64,000 bases of DNA, taken from contig JASJFT010000048.1 in the NCBI GenBank assembly GCA_030770425.1, positions 129,693 to 193,692 of the forward strand, in the 5' to 3' direction. The first letter of the stretch is position 1; each line of letters starts with the position of its first letter. The notes beneath the pieces are model-generated. The model saw only the letters and a list, made by a program, of their open reading frames with translations. It ran no database searches and was not told the DNA's origin. The position numbers and the translations under genes are program-made. This document shows, piece by piece, positions 31,639 to 43,391 of the stretch. This DNA comes from Darksidea phi (lineage: Eukaryota > Ascomycota > Dothideomycetes > Pleosporales > Lentitheciaceae).

Positions 31639-33972
31639 ATGGCCCAGGACGAGCACAATCACATCGGAAGGCACGGCGCACAAGAGAGCCGCGCTACTCT
31701 CAACCTCCCTACACATACGGCGCCCACCATGTCTTCGGAAGACGAAATGCTGGCCGACGTCGACGAGCCCCCAGACTTAGAACGCACTCCCCGTCCCACT
31801 GCCCTGAAGCTCCACGAGTCCTTCAAAGCCTCCTTCTCCAAATCGGCGCCGCGCTGCGAACGCAAGGAATCGCTGCTCTCCAGCGCCTTGCATTCGAACA
31901 ATACCTCGCCGGTGGAAGAGCATCCCGACAGCAGGAACCCGAGCCGGGGCATGTCGTGCATCTCGACGTGCAGCAACAACAGCGCTTCAACCGCTGAACT
32001 CACGAGTGACGGTGGGCTCACGAGTCCCGGTACGCGGACGAACACGCCCAGCCCGCCACTGCCCCCAGCCTCATTCCATCCTATGGTACCCATCTTCAAC
32101 AAGAAGCCATTCGAGCCGTGCATCACCATTGCGCGCAACGACGATGAGCATATTGGCCCTCTTCAAAAAGTTCCTCTGCCTCCATCAGTCGGAGAGCAGA
32201 GCGTCGAAGTAAACTTGGGACGAAAGCGATGCATCTCGTTCGCATGCGGCCCCAAAAGCGAGCGTGGGGCTGAGCCCGAGCAGTCGAAACCGGCCCCACC
32301 GCAAATGACGGAACCGCCAAAACGCGCTTGTACCATCAAATTTGCATGCCCTACGAAGATCTCTATCGATGCTCCGTCCAAGGGTAGCAAGCCTCGTCTC
32401 ACGCGTGCTGTTAGCCCTGCTCCTGTGGCCCACCGACCAAGCTCGTCCAAAGGGCAGTCTAAATCACATCGCGACTCCGATTCCACAGTCCGTAACTCCT
32501 CGCCTGTTGCCATGCGGAAGGACGCATCAGACCACACTCGTCGCCTCAGTACTAATTCGGACCTTGCCCGCTGCCAGGCTTTCCGCTTCCACGAGTTCGC
32601 CAGTTCCGAGGAAGAGATCGATGAGTGGACTCAGGAATCGACTTGCCATCGCCAACCCCTCACCATCAAGGATACGCTTAAGCTCGAGAATGGCCTCCGA
32701 CAACTCGGTGAAGAGGCGGAAGAGGAGGCTGTCGATGAAGAGGACGACGACCTTGGTGAAGATGACGATGAGGCCGAGCTCGATGAGGATGACGACGAGG
32801 AAAATGAGAGCGACGCCCAGGATGACGCCTCTTCCGACGAAGGTTTCCAAACCGACGATGAAGAGGGCTTTGCCGTTTCTGACGATGACAGCGATGCGGG
32901 ATCGGACTACAACTGGTGGGCTCCAGGCCATTCTACTGCCGCGACTTCCATCGAGCATCTCGAGCATATCCGACCGACCAGTCGCCGAAGCATCTCCGAA
33001 TCTTCGAGCGGCTCCGTTGAGAGTGGCACTGCCACCATGCGGTACAGGCCCGAGAAAAGGATTAAGCGAACGACTTCACGTCCAGTCAACATTCGCATTC
33101 CCAGCCCTGAACTTCCCGACAGTACCGACTTTGTCTGTGGAACTCTGGATGAGGATCGACCGCTTGAGGAAGCTTACCTGTCAGCCATGGAACGCCGGCG
33201 CGCCGCGAAGCACAAGACTACCCCCCAGGATGTCGACCCCACGTTCCCAACGTCGGATCCCGAGATGGACGAGGAAGACGAAGATGATGAGCCTGATTGT
33301 CCTGCCGAGGAAAGCGACGCCCACCTCATGATGCTTGGCCACATGGACAATGCTGATGGCGATCTTCGCGGCCGTCGTAAGAGCGCCACGTCCAAACGCT
33401 CTCCTCTTCCGTCACCAAAACGGCTCCGCTCGCCCCCACCTGCCAAACGTACCTCGCATCGGTCCCCGCCTCCTCGGAAATTGTTTGGCCAATCTCCCAG
33501 ACGGCCACGGTCTCCCCTCGCTCCCGCTCGCCTTCGATCACCGCCGCCCACCCGTCGTGGATCATCAAACATCCTCTCACCCAAGAGCCCTGGTCTCTAC
33601 ATCCAGTTCACCAATCTGGGGGAGCGCCCTGCGCTGACCACATCATCCTCGCTGCCTCGTACTCCAATTACGACACATCCTCCCGAGTTCGACGACGAGG
33701 ATGATGAAGACACACCCAATGAGTTTCCCATGCGCCGCGCCATCGACATCAAGGTGGGGCTCGAGAAGAGGCGCCAGCGCCGCAAAGAGCAGCTCTACAA
33801 GAAGATGCTCCGCAAAGGCACGAAGGACAAGCGTCCACCGCCCGGTAAGGGCTGCGAACGCATGCGTGAAGTAGGTCTAGGTCTGGCAGCGCACAAGGGT
33901 AAAGCCACCGGCTTCGGCTTCCAGGTGCCTCCTACGCCAGATCAGAAAGACATGCGTATTCTCTCCGTCTAG
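31639..33972 (+). CDS. DUF2457 protein, acidic and SR/SPPP-rich, 777 aa
   Basis: An intronless frame of 777 codons. The N-terminal 300 residues are Ser/Thr/Pro-rich with short conserved boxes (GRKRCISFACGPK and KRACTIKFACPTKISI, two related basic-hydrophobic motifs). A central block holds RCQAFRFHEFASSEEEIDEW, followed by a long Asp/Glu tract (residues about 345-410) and GSDYNWWAPGH. The C-terminus has serial S-P-P-P/R-S-P repeats and a final charged segment (KVGLEKRRQRRKEQLYKKML). This architecture is that of the fungal DUF2457 family. Basic SP repeats with acidic tracts suggest a nuclear, phosphorylated, RNA- or chromatin-associated role; that is inference. An in-frame second ATG at 31729 (MSSEDEML) is an alternative start, and homologues would decide. 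The very long upstream tract suggests complex regulation. Confidence 0.88.
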   Translation: MAQDEHNHIGRHGAQESRATLNLPTHTAPTMSSEDEMLADVDEPPDLERTPRPTALKLHESFKASFSKSAPRCERKESLLSSALHSNNTSPVEEHPDSRNPSRGMSCISTCSNNSASTAELTSDGGLTSPGTRTNTPSPPLPPASFHPMVPIFNKKPFEPCITIARNDDEHIGPLQKVPLPPSVGEQSVEVNLGRKRCISFACGPKSERGAEPEQSKPAPPQMTEPPKRACTIKFACPTKISIDAPSKGSKPRLTRAVSPAPVAHRPSSSKGQSKSHRDSDSTVRNSSPVAMRKDASDHTRRLSTNSDLARCQAFRFHEFASSEEEIDEWTQESTCHRQPLTIKDTLKLENGLRQLGEEAEEEAVDEEDDDLGEDDDEAELDEDDDEENESDAQDDASSDEGFQTDDEEGFAVSDDDSDAGSDYNWWAPGHSTAATSIEHLEHIRPTSRRSISESSSGSVESGTATMRYRPEKRIKRTTSRPVNIRIPSPELPDSTDFVCGTLDEDRPLEEAYLSAMERRRAAKHKTTPQDVDPTFPTSDPEMDEEDEDDEPDCPAEESDAHLMMLGHMDNADGDLRGRRKSATSKRSPLPSPKRLRSPPPAKRTSHRSPPPRKLFGQSPRRPRSPLAPARLRSPPPTRRGSSNILSPKSPGLYIQFTNLGERPALTTSSSLPRTPITTHPPEFDDEDDEDTPNEFPMRRAIDIKVGLEKRRQRRKEQLYKKMLRKGTKDKRPPPGKGCERMREVGLGLAAHKGKATGFGFQVPPTPDQKDMRILSV

Positions 33973-35529
33973 GTGACGGATAGACTTGTGAAGAACAGCG
34001 CCGCTGACCATGAGTCGGCACCTTTCCAAGAACCCTCATTCTTGTAGGGGCCTTGTTGGTCGCTGTTCTCACAACAATCGGGTAGCTCATCAGCCACCGA
34101 CGCTTTCTGTTCTGAACCCTTCACGGGTTCTTTACAAACACCTTTCTAAGGCTTTCATGTACATAGCCTCATTTCTTAAATCCATTTTACCCTTCATCTA
34201 CATTGTTCTATCATCTCTCTATCTTTTTCTTATTGTCTCAACCAGAACGGTTCTCCCTGTACATCTCCTTTGTTCTTTTGTTTCATGCGTCCTAGCCGGT
34301 TTAGCGGATACCATCGTTGCTGTTTTGCATTTGCATCGGAGGCCTCCCTTTCGCTCTCGTGGATTAGGTCGAGTGCCTGGGGAGTTGGGTTCTGGGAAAG
34401 CGGTTTGATGACTGATGAGACTGGACACTCTCATGGGCCCTGTTTGGGAGCTCTTACATTCCATTGTATATTGAAGCGTTATCAAATACGATATACACTA
34501 TTTACGCTACTTAGTTGGGTTCATGACTGCTCCCGGCACTCCTTCCATGCCTTTTGCGTTCGTGTATGTTGCTTGGTGCTGAGACTGTGTTTCATGCGGA
34601 CGTTACAAAAGAGACTCCCACTACAAAAATCCAAACAAATGTATAGCTCGTATATTGGTCTGCCCCGACAGTAGCGCTAAAGGCAGCTAGGCGAACCCGC
34701 CGCACTGGCGCTTCAAAGTTTAATTTGCAGCCACAGGGTTTAAGGTGAGATGCTTGAAATAACTACACTCGTGGCAGGCTAGAAGAGCCAACGTCGGCCC
34801 AGACTCTTACATACGCGCTCACCTCATGCACCCATCGCTTATCAGCTGAGCGGGGAAAATTCCGGCGACGATGGACTGGCCATGTGCATCAGCCTCACTG
34901 CACGCCTGAGATTGTCAAGCTGAGACGAGGATGTCATCGCGTCCGAGTTTCCACATGCGATCGGCGGCTAGCGCCTGTGTAACGCGCGTTCGGCCTCGTG
35001 CTGTGCGTTGAGGTCTCTAGATGCTGCTCCGAGCAGCGAGCGACAGCGTCCGTTACAACGTACAGGAGAAGAGCAAAAGTCGGTTTCACGTCTAGATTTG
35101 GAATGGTCGTCTAGATGAACGCAGCAGAGACAAGACGTCGCAAGCTCAGCACGCGCAGGGGCCAGCGGGCTTGGCCTCCTTGGGACATGGTGTGTGCAAA
35201 CTCCTTTTCCCCCGCTGCATGCGTCCACCCAATTGCCTGGCCGTGGCTGAGTGGAGAGCCTCATGGCATCTGCATCCCCATTGTAATTGCCCATGGCCTA
35301 GGCTTGTCGCGCCGATTCCGACTCGCATCCATCGACTGGGCCTGTCGCCCGTCTTCAACCTTCTCATTCCAATGTCGTTCGTATCTTCCTGGCCTGCCTC
35401 AGCTTGATATCGTCGCCCAAGGCCGCCGCGCGCTCGTTTCTTTTCGGCTTCGGAGCGCCGGTGTCGTGTGCCGATTTTGGCTTCTTCGTTGCATACTTTT
35501 AGCATTCTTGTAATTATTTGCTGGCCACG
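33973..35529. other. Intergenic DNA, 1.6 kb
   Basis: 3' flank of the DUF2457 gene, pyrimidine-rich at 34170-34280, then the promoter of the GT90 gene. Short frames on both strands look non-coding. Confidence 0.45.
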
Positions 35530-37128
35530 ATGCTGCGACGACGCCGGTGCGGCGCCTCTGACTGCGTCGCTTGGTTCTGCGCCTCTGGGGTTGCTCTGGT
35601 CTTCTTCCTCGTCTGCTCTATCCTCTACGGCACCCGCACCGAGAACCCCTCGCTCCCGCCGCTCGTCAAGGAAGTCCTGCCCGCCGGCCGATGCCTCTGC
35701 GAATTCAGCACCCACTTTCAGTGCAACACGTGTCTCGACTGCGCTGCGAACCCGGCGATTCTGGCCAATGCGACCTCCGAGGAAGACGAGGCGTGGGTGT
35801 TCAACTACCGCCGTGATGGGAACAATTATGGCTTGGATGAGGACCAGTGCCAGGCAGCCTTCCCGGGCCTGTTCGAGGATGTTGATCGGGCGCGGAAACA
35901 CTGGAAGAAGAAGGACAAGGTGACCGAGCGAAACCTGTCCAGCATCGAGATGACGAAAGGCATGGTGCGGGCTTTGATCTACGACGGCCAGGTAAGTTCC
36001 TGCGCAACAGTGAACCTTTGTTGCTATCAACACTTCGCATGTCACGACAGAAGGCTGACAGGCTCAAATTACAGCTCTACATCCTGCAAACCTTCCTAGT
36101 AGACAACGTCAACCGCCAAAAAGCCGTCAGCGCTCTCTCCGCCCTGCACCGCGCAATCACTTCCGCGAAGCCACGCTCCTCCATCCCCAACGTCGAATTC
36201 ATCTTCACCGTCGAAGATCTACCCTCGCAACCCGCAAAACCATTGTGGGCACTTGCACGGCGCGCTCAAGACGAAGATCTATGGCTCATCCCCGATTTTG
36301 GCTGGTGGAGCTGGGATATGCCGCAGATTGGAGCGCTGGATGAAGTTGCGGAAGAGGCAATCCAACGCGAGAGCATTGAGCCGTGGGATCAGAAACAGGA
36401 GAAGCTTGTCTGGCGCGGCAAACTTACCATGGCACCTAAGCTACGGCGAGCGCTACTGGATGCGGCCAAGGGGAAGGCGTGGAGTGATGTTGGACAGGTG
36501 CGGTGGTCGGATTCGGACTTCAAAGAGCAGTTCCTGGGACCGGTAGATCAATGCAACTACATGTTCATTGCACACGCAGAGGGTAAGGATTCCATCCCTC
36601 TCAGCACAGAATCGCACTAACAGCATGATAGGCCGCTCCTACTCCGGCGCTCTCAAGTACCGCCAACTCTGCCGCTCCGTCATCGTTTCCCACAAACTCC
36701 AATGGATCCAACACTACCACTACCTCTTCCTCTCCTCCGGCGAGAAGCAGAACTTCGTCGAGGTCGAGCGCGACTTCTCCGACCTCTCCGCCGCCATGGA
36801 CGATCTCATCGCACACCCTGAGAAGGCGAAGCGCATCGCAGATAACAGCGTCGCCACCTTCCGCGAACGCTATCTGACAGCTGCGGCCGAAGCGTGTTAT
36901 TGGCGGGCGCTGGTGAAAGCGTGGAAGGAAGTCAGTTTCGAGCCGCTTTTATATAGCGGGGTTGAGGTGGGGAAGACGCACAAAAGGGCGCAGAAGAGGG
37001 GCATCAGGTTTGAGACTTTTATGTGAGTTTCTCCCATCCTATGAGAGATGCTGGAAATCAAATCACTAACTTTGTACAGGTTGTATGAAACAGACAAGCA
37101 GATGCAATTCCCCAAGAGCGCAGAGTAA
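35530..37128 (+). CDS. Glycosyltransferase family 90 (CAP10-like), 469 aa
   Basis: Four exons (35530-35991, 36075-36582, 36632-37022, 37080-37128) join in phase. The start is the ATG in ACGATGCTG; upstream in-frame sequence has no ATG. Residues about 14-33 form one transmembrane helix (type II signal anchor), after a short Arg-rich cytosolic tail. The lumenal part begins with a Cys-rich stem (CLCEFSTHFQCNTCLDC). It then carries GT90 landmarks: FGWWSWDMPQ, KLVWRGKLT (the W-R-G motif) and DQCNYMFIAHAEGRSYSGALKYR, followed by CRSVIVSHK and HYHYLFLSSGEKQNFVEVERD. GT90 enzymes such as Cryptococcus CAP10/CXT1 are Golgi xylosyl- or related transferases acting on glycans; donor and acceptor here are unknown. 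It converges on the membrane-protein gene downstream. Confidence 0.92.
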
Positions 37129-37196
37129 ATACGGACACATGGAATGCATATATGGCTGGCATGTTTGAGCGAGATAGCATTGAATATACCCATTGA

Positions 37197-37237
37197 ATTT
37201 TTTTAATTTTTTTTTTCCTTTTTCTTTTTTCTTTTTG
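37197..37237. repeat. Poly-T/CT homopolymer-like tract
   Basis: About 40 bases are almost entirely T and C on the plus strand, just past the GT90 stop, likely in its 3' untranslated region or polyadenylation area. Confidence 0.75.
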
Positions 37238-37571
37238 CATATGGAAAAACACTTCAAACATGGGTGGTGCATCGGCATGGGTTTGTGACATATATTTTGT
37301 AATGTAGAGCATTTGGCAGGATCTGAAAGTACTCTTCTATTCAATATTCACGCCCTGTAGCATGTGGGGATCCATGGTTTGAAGAAAGCGAGGAAAGAGC
37401 GTACTATGATTCCATTCCAATATAACATAGCAGCGGTCTGGGTACTGACAATGCGTCAAGGGGCGTCGAGGCCTATATAAAGTGGCTTTGAAGAGCTGAA
37501 TCTTCTTGGTAGTAGGCTGGATCTAAAAGGCACACACGTTGACTATATCTTTTATCACTAGTTGAAGGGCT

Positions 37572-37597
37572 TGTGTGTGTGTGTGCGTGTGTGTGTC
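37572..37597. repeat. GT dinucleotide microsatellite
   Basis: About twelve GT units with one GC interruption, between converging genes. Confidence 0.8.
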
Positions 37598-37837
37598 TTT
37601 GAAGAATTTATTTCAGGTGCGTGCTTACTATCTACGATGGGGTAGTGATTTAGTTTGGAATTGAGGGTTGTCGGGTCGTCTTTTGAAGGTAATCTTGATT
37701 TATCAAGTGTAGAATAGCTTGTGAGGATAAACCTATATGCACGTCCGGTTGAGGGGATGTAAGCTCGGTACAACTCTTGTAGCTTTTGTCTCCGGGCATG
37801 GAGTGTGATGGATCTTGGCTGGGGAGAGGGTGGGCAG

Positions 37838-38524
37838 TCAAGGACAACATGACTTTGTCTTGTTTTCATCCGCGTACGAGTCCTCGGTCCTACTCGGCTC
37901 AAAGGTCGCAGTCAATGCCTTCTCCCGTCCCTCAAGCTTGATCTCCCCTCCATTAGCATAGTATCTGTTTTCTTGGTCAGCCAACCCCGACGCAAACCAC
38001 TATCCATCATGGGTCTATCACATAGGGAGAACTCACCTCTCCCAGACAAGCTCACCAATCGCATACAAGATGATGCACAGCACCAATATCGCCAACACCC
38101 CACTCACACACGCCTCCTGCTCTTGAACCCTAGCATTGACCCGCTCGTTAGGATGCTCCCACAGCCGTCTTCCCACTTCACCGCCCACCCCGCAAACAAT
38201 CTTCGTTCCCACCAGTCCAGCCTCTTCCATAGGATGTAGCTCCATCAACATGTGCTCATTCACCATCCATTGCGGCCTCGCCACCTGCAGAACCTTGGTA
38301 ACGGCATCTTGACTCGAAAACTTGATATCGAGACCGAGCACTGAAGCGAATCTCTGGGCAGTATTCCAGTCGAGGTTCTGCGCGCCGGAGAGTGTGCATG
38401 CTGCCGGGGGCGCGTTGTGGTAGAAAGTTATGCAGTGGCAGCGTATGTCGGCGGGGGCAGCCATAACGGGCGAGTTGAGGAGGTAGAAGAGAAAAAGGTA
38501 GATTGTGTAGCTTGGCGATAGCAT
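37838..38524 (-). CDS. Small signal-peptide-bearing single-pass membrane protein, 204 aa
   Basis: Two exons on the minus strand (38037-38524 and 37838-37964) join across a 72-nt intron with GTGAGT and ACAG; splicing extends the frame past an immediate stop and adds 43 residues. Residues 1 to about 23 are a signal peptide. The lumenal or extracellular domain starts with CHCITFYHN and a further Cys (AACTLSG) and continues as a compact 110-residue domain. One transmembrane helix (CVSGVLAILVLCIILYAIG) is near residue 143-161. It is followed by a short charged cytosolic tail ending in KSCCP, a possible palmitoylation site. I do not recognise the family. The topology is clear from sequence; the role is unknown. 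Confidence 0.75.
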
Positions 38525-40165
38525 TTAATTTTTTTTAACTGGTAATGGTGCGTTTGTTGAGATTCGTGGCAGTGAAGTCAGAGTACAAGAGTCGGGCCTT
38601 TGGTACCTTGGACCCGGTTGCTGGTCAACTAAGGGCTCCATCCAGCATTTAGAGACTGTGGGTTGAAACTCACAGTGGGAGGTTGGATAAGCAACAACAT
38701 AACTGACTTCTGTGGTTACTCGAAAGATGGATATACCGGAAATGACTCGTTGGGCCAGTCATGCGTGATGGCCTGATTTCTCACTTGAAGTATCGGTAGT
38801 GAACGTCATCCCGCTCAGCCACTCAAAGGACCGAGTACAACGGGGGATTCCCTAGCGCGTGGTCGAGTTGTTGTTTGCTAGGACCCCACAACCTCACTAA
38901 ACACATGTGTGCAAGTAGGAGTTAGCCTCAGCTTACACGTCGATGCTCTCCCTCGGTTTCATCGCAGTGCTGCGGTTCCGTGCCCTTTTACCTTGTATTG
39001 CTGTGCACAGAAGAGGGAAATGCGACACGTGAAGGGTGGCTGACAGCATAATGGTGACGTTCCAATCTTCGTCTGGTGCCTTGTGACAGCTGCTAAATGT
39101 CGCTAGATTATGTCATCGGTCACGCTTTAGTAAGCAGTCGTGCAGAAAGCTGAAGCTGATCGCGCAATTGTAGCTGGCAATGTGCAATTCGGTAACGTTC
39201 AATAGCTGAGAAGAGGAAATGCTGTTGAGCGGGCGGGCACGGGCTTTTTTGCATTTCTGTGGAGCGCGCTTGTAGGGCTAGGCACTTGTAACTAGAGACG
39301 CAACACTGAAGCTGTAAGTCCTGGGCGACCAGAACGCAAGGAGACAACGGGTGTATTTTTATGCTTCCTTCGTCCTTCGGTAAACTCTGCGTAGGGGTTT
39401 GGGGGCCTTCTAGACGCACCGACGGGCTGAGCATCGCATTGGGTAAGTGGGCTCGCAAGGATTTAGTCGTTCGTCCGTGGCCCATGAGCAGGAAGAGAGA
39501 CGACGTTTGATCCGTGGAATTGGTGAAAGTTGCTTTGTTACACATGGCTATATGAGAGGGTTGCCTCAATTTCAAGATGCATTGTCGCTACACTACTCTA
39601 GACATGTCGATACCGCGATAGTCTGGACCGCTGCTGGGAGAAGCCGAGCTTAGAAAGGCTGATTATGACATTGTGGTGCATCATGTGCGTGCATTGGTAT
39701 GCGTGAAACACGGTTCCGCGCGAACAGCTGGGTATTGGTTCATGGGTTATCATAGTAGTATCAATGCTTCCCTGTGAATGACCTTTGTCTCCCGATAGCC
39801 TCCATGATCGGTATCGATGCGGGATAACCCCGTTCTTGTAGAACTTTTCCCAGACTCGACTCGACTTGACCGTCTGCGAGACTTGTCCTCTTGCTGGTCG
39901 TGCCGGACGGGAGACTATCGCGGAGCCCCATCTCCAAACATCTTTGCTCGCGTGTTCCAATATTCCGAAACAGCCAAGCCACGCAGCCTGACAAGGGCCG
40001 CTTGTGACGTACCGGGCAAATGCTGTTTGCTCGCAGCCGAATTTACCCAAACATAGCGCGCAACGAAGAGGCGCCACCAAAAGAAAGCGAATCGCAGACC
40101 GACCACCCCTAGGGTATGAAATCGATCTAACATTTAAATTATGGATGTGCCGAGGCATAAACTCC
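38525..40165. other. Intergenic DNA, 1.6 kb
   Basis: Lies between the membrane-protein promoter and the 3' end of the Ap4A phosphorylase gene. Frames up to about 200 codons occur on the minus strand (39598-40221) but overlap the end of the real gene and lack family features. I see nothing else. Confidence 0.4.
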
Positions 40166-41277
40166 TTAGAGCTTCGTCGTCTGGGATGTCGTTGGGATGC
40201 CGATAGCTTCCAAAATAGCATCCAGCATTTCCGGCCGAGCCTTGAGTAGTTCCCATTGCTCTTGGAACTTCACCATCAAGGTTCCTCCCAACACGGTACC
40301 GTTGAGCTGTACAAAATCGATATTGGTTCCGTCCTCGCGCCTGAGCATGTACCCTTCGCTCCGTCGCGGTAAAACAACCATCCCGGAAGTCGTCATCGCC
40401 ATATTATAGCTGATGAGCAAGTCTCCTTCTGCTGTTGAATGGAGCTCCAGTTTCCCAGGGTTAATTGCGATGAAATCATCGACTGCCGCTTTCGCAAGCT
40501 GATATAGATCGATGTACATTTGCAGGAGTTGAGGACCTGATGGTTCCGTCGAGAACCGGTAGGCAAAATGTACGAAGGGGAGGCTAGGGTGTTGGAGGAC
40601 CGATGGAGATATACTTGCGGTCTGCGCAGCGGCCTCAGCGCTAGACAGTATGGAATTGACCAGTAGGTTCCACTCAGACGATCCCTCTCCTGAACGCATG
40701 TTGTCGACAGGAAGGAATTGTAAATGCCTATGCGGTTGACTTGCGCCGCTATTGTCCCCAGAGTTGAAGAAGGCAAACAGACGATTCTGCCTACTGCCCT
40801 GCTCTTCTTCCCACGCTTTCAGACATGCATAGGTCGCTGTAAGATCGTCCTCTTCTAGCACACATGTTTGCGGTTTGTTGGCCTTCGTTGCGAGAATGAA
40901 GTGATTGGGGATGACGGGAAATTTGTTCAAGACGAGTTGGTGGTTTGGGTTGGTCGGGGGTAGGTCAGTAATGAAGAGCTCGGGGGCCGGATTTTCGAAA
41001 GGGTCAATTCTCTTCTTAGGCGGAGTATCCTTGCGTGGCTCCGGCTTCTTCGCAAGAGCCGGGCAATATCGTAATTGGAACTGCGTGTTGTCAATTGAGA
41101 AAGCGTAGCCATTGATATGACGTAGCCATTGATATGACGTACCGGAACACCCGCAGACGTGCGAATAATGGCTAGCTCCGTCGACGAGAAGGTCAAAGCC
41201 TGTGAAGCTTTGGCAGCCTTGAACTTGGCTTCCACAAGGCCCGAGAGGCTTTGGGATAGACCGAGTAGCATCTTCAT
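40166..41277 (-). CDS. Diadenosine tetraphosphate (Ap4A) phosphorylase, APA1/APA2-like, 349 aa
   Basis: Two exons on the minus strand, 41143-41277 and 40166-41080, join in phase at VP-FQLRYCPAL, the family junction; a longer unspliced reading in another frame upstream is spurious. Landmarks are the substrate-binding LVLNKFPVIPNHFILATK and the HIT-superfamily-like catalytic motif SQPHRHLQFLP (H-x-H-x-Q near residues 162-166). Further ones are NLLVNSIL and the C-terminal YNMAMTTSGMVVLPRRSEGY block. The yeast enzymes split Ap4A with phosphate into ADP and ATP and can also act as sulfate adenylyltransferase-ADP-type enzymes; they control dinucleoside polyphosphate levels in the cytosol. Length fits the family (about 320-350). 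The intron holds a direct 17-bp duplication. Confidence 0.93.
41104..41137. repeat. 17-bp perfect tandem duplication inside an intron
   Basis: Two adjacent identical 17-base units (41104-41120 and 41121-41137) lie inside the 62-nt intron of the Ap4A phosphorylase gene and abut its donor site. Removing one unit would leave a 45-nt intron. Confidence 0.9.
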
Positions 41278-41848
41278 AAGACTTGGGCTGTGCTGGGCGA
41301 CGACGCTTGGCAGAGGAAGGCGTTACTACCTTCCGAGGATCGGAACCTGTTTCACGCACGGACCTTCGAGGGCTGGTCACCTCACCTTTCGTTTCACCTC
41401 TCGTTGCACCTCCATCTCTCAGACATCAATACAGCAACTCTACACATATGTGTACCCAAATTCACTCAACTAAAACCTTCGTATCATCGCTTGGGGAGAC
41501 AACACTCGATCAGAAGCCCCCCGTTGCTGCTTAGAGGGTACGAAGTCAGCAGAGTCACCAAATCCAACGAACGCGACTTTTAGTAGGGAATGCATTGGTG
41601 TCTAGAACGGACACTGCCCAAAAAGCCTCCCAAAGGACAATGTCTCCTGCCTTGCAGCAATGTCTATCTACGACTCCTGCGCCTAGTTGTCAAAACACAA
41701 AGCGGGATCACAGAGCCCATATCTTACAGCACCGTCAATTATCTGCCAACCAAAGTATATCAATAACTCAATATAGGAAATACTCCGGTCACATCCATAT
41801 GTAAGGGTTAGAAGAGGAGACGCTCCATCGAGCAGCTAGCGCTTTGAA
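41278..41848. other. Intergenic DNA
   Basis: Promoter of the Ap4A phosphorylase gene plus the 3' flank of the Myb-like gene, both on the minus strand. No ORF is supportable. Confidence 0.45.
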
Positions 41849-43391
41849 TCAACGGCCTTCGAGTTCAGTCCACTTCTTCTTACAGGTAGAGTTGCCGAAA
41901 TGGTAGGATCCGCCGTGCTCCGCGATATACTCCGCGACCTTCTTCCAGGATATTTTCGCCAGACGCTGGCTCTCATTGAGGACCCGGCAACCATCGTCGA
42001 GGCGGTCGAGCTCAGAGCTAACGACTTCCTCTAACAGTTGGAGCTGCAATGAGAATTAGTACGCGAACGATTGATTAGGTAACATCCGCATCACTTACGT
42101 CTTTCTCCTTCCACACCGGCTTACGAACACGATCCTTCCTCGGCTTCATCAACGAACGATAGCGGCCCCTCAACGTCGACTCGGCCACATTGGATCCTAT
42201 CGTCTTACGAATCTCCTTGTAGGTGAGGCCCTTCGCCTTGCCTTCAATCAACATGTGGTCCTCCGCCTTGCGCTGGGCCTGGCTCTCCGCCGCTCTACCA
42301 ACCCGGAAGTTATCTTGTATCGGGCCATCGCAGCGCGCCTCGCTTGCGTATGAGTGATACGAGGCATCAGAGGGAGCGTAAGCAGGGTATGCGGATGGAA
42401 GGCCGGTCTTGCTCTGCTGAAAAGAGCCCGTCGGCACTATGTCGCCTGGGTAGTATGGAAAGCTCATTAGCTGATTCGAGTAGTCTGAAGGCCACGAGAT
42501 CGAGGTTGGGCTCTGCTCCACAGACGGCACGATATCTAGCTCCGTCCGATGGAGGACAGAGCCGACACCGGTGGACGTTCCGACTTGCTGGTCCGGATGC
42601 GAGCCGAAGCTTAGCACTGTCGGCTGGTTATGGGAGGGCGACTGCGAATGCTTGGTATTGCTGGCAGACGCCGGGTCGACCCCTACCCAGCTGTTGCTCG
42701 GGGCAGCCTGATCTTTCATGTCCTCGTTTCTCAATAACTGGCCAATGTCAGACGGCTCGCTGAAAAAGCTCTTCGGCGACAGGGAGGAAGCGTTCGTATC
42801 GAACTCCGACCCGTTAAAGACACTGACTTGCCGCTGTAGACTGCCTGTGGCTGACAATGTCCAGGATGGTCCTGCTTCATATCCGTAAGCGCCATTCTTA
42901 CCAACAATGTTCTGCCTCGTCATGAGGCCATCGTTGTAGCTGAGGTGGCTGTTCGGTCCGAGTCGGGCGTCTTCTTGCATGATGAACGGCTCCATCAGCG
43001 GGCCAGAGGTCCAGGTGAAGGCATTGTCAACTACCGCATCGTGATCCCACATCGAATGCTGTATAGGGGCTGTAATGCCGGCAAAGGCACCCGCTGCGGA
43101 CGCTTGAGGATGCTCAGGACCCCGCGGGATCATACGCTGGCTTGGCCACACCTGATTGTGGATGTCATGCTCAGGTCTGAGCTGTCGCTGCTTTGACATC
43201 CATCAGCTTATATTCATGAAATAGTGTCTAGGTTTACTCACCATGGCTGGTTGTGCCATCGCTTCACGATGAGGGCCGTGAATCTGCTGCTTTGGAAAGG
43301 TGCGAGAAGAGATTGTATCCGGCAGTGGGAAGCCTTGCTGAGAGTTGTACAGGTCTATAAAACCGCACTGCTGGTGCAGGACGTCGGCCAT
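41849..43391 (-). CDS. Myb/SANT-like DNA-binding regulator, 477 aa
   Basis: Three exons on the minus strand (43242-43391, 42099-43187, 41849-42043) join in phase 0 at both introns. The start is the ATG at 43391 in a perfect GCCATGGCC context. Residues 1 to about 330 are Gln/Ser/Pro/Tyr-rich and probably disordered, as in fungal activators. The C-terminal 130 residues hold two helix-turn-helix-like units. The first is AEDHMLIEGKAKGLTYKEI continuing to STLRGRYRSL, a Myb-like trihelix with a G-L-T-Y-K-E-I core. The second is VWKEKDLQLLEEVV to SWKKVAEYI and CKKKWTEL, with the spaced Trp residues of a Myb/SANT repeat. I infer a nuclear transcription factor; targets are unknown. The final exon is essential, since it supplies most of the second repeat. 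Confidence 0.82.

Larger units (their letters stand above)
37129..37837. other. Convergent 3' intergenic region
   Basis: Between two converging genes. It contains a poly-pyrimidine run and a GT microsatellite (listed separately), probably inside the 3' untranslated regions. No gene is supportable. Confidence 0.5.

Noticed and set aside
40166..41380. A 404-codon unspliced frame for the Ap4A phosphorylase, starting at 41380
   Set aside because: Its first 100 residues are in the wrong frame upstream of the conserved FQLRYCPAL. Splicing the 41081-41142 intron gives the expected N-terminus of the family.
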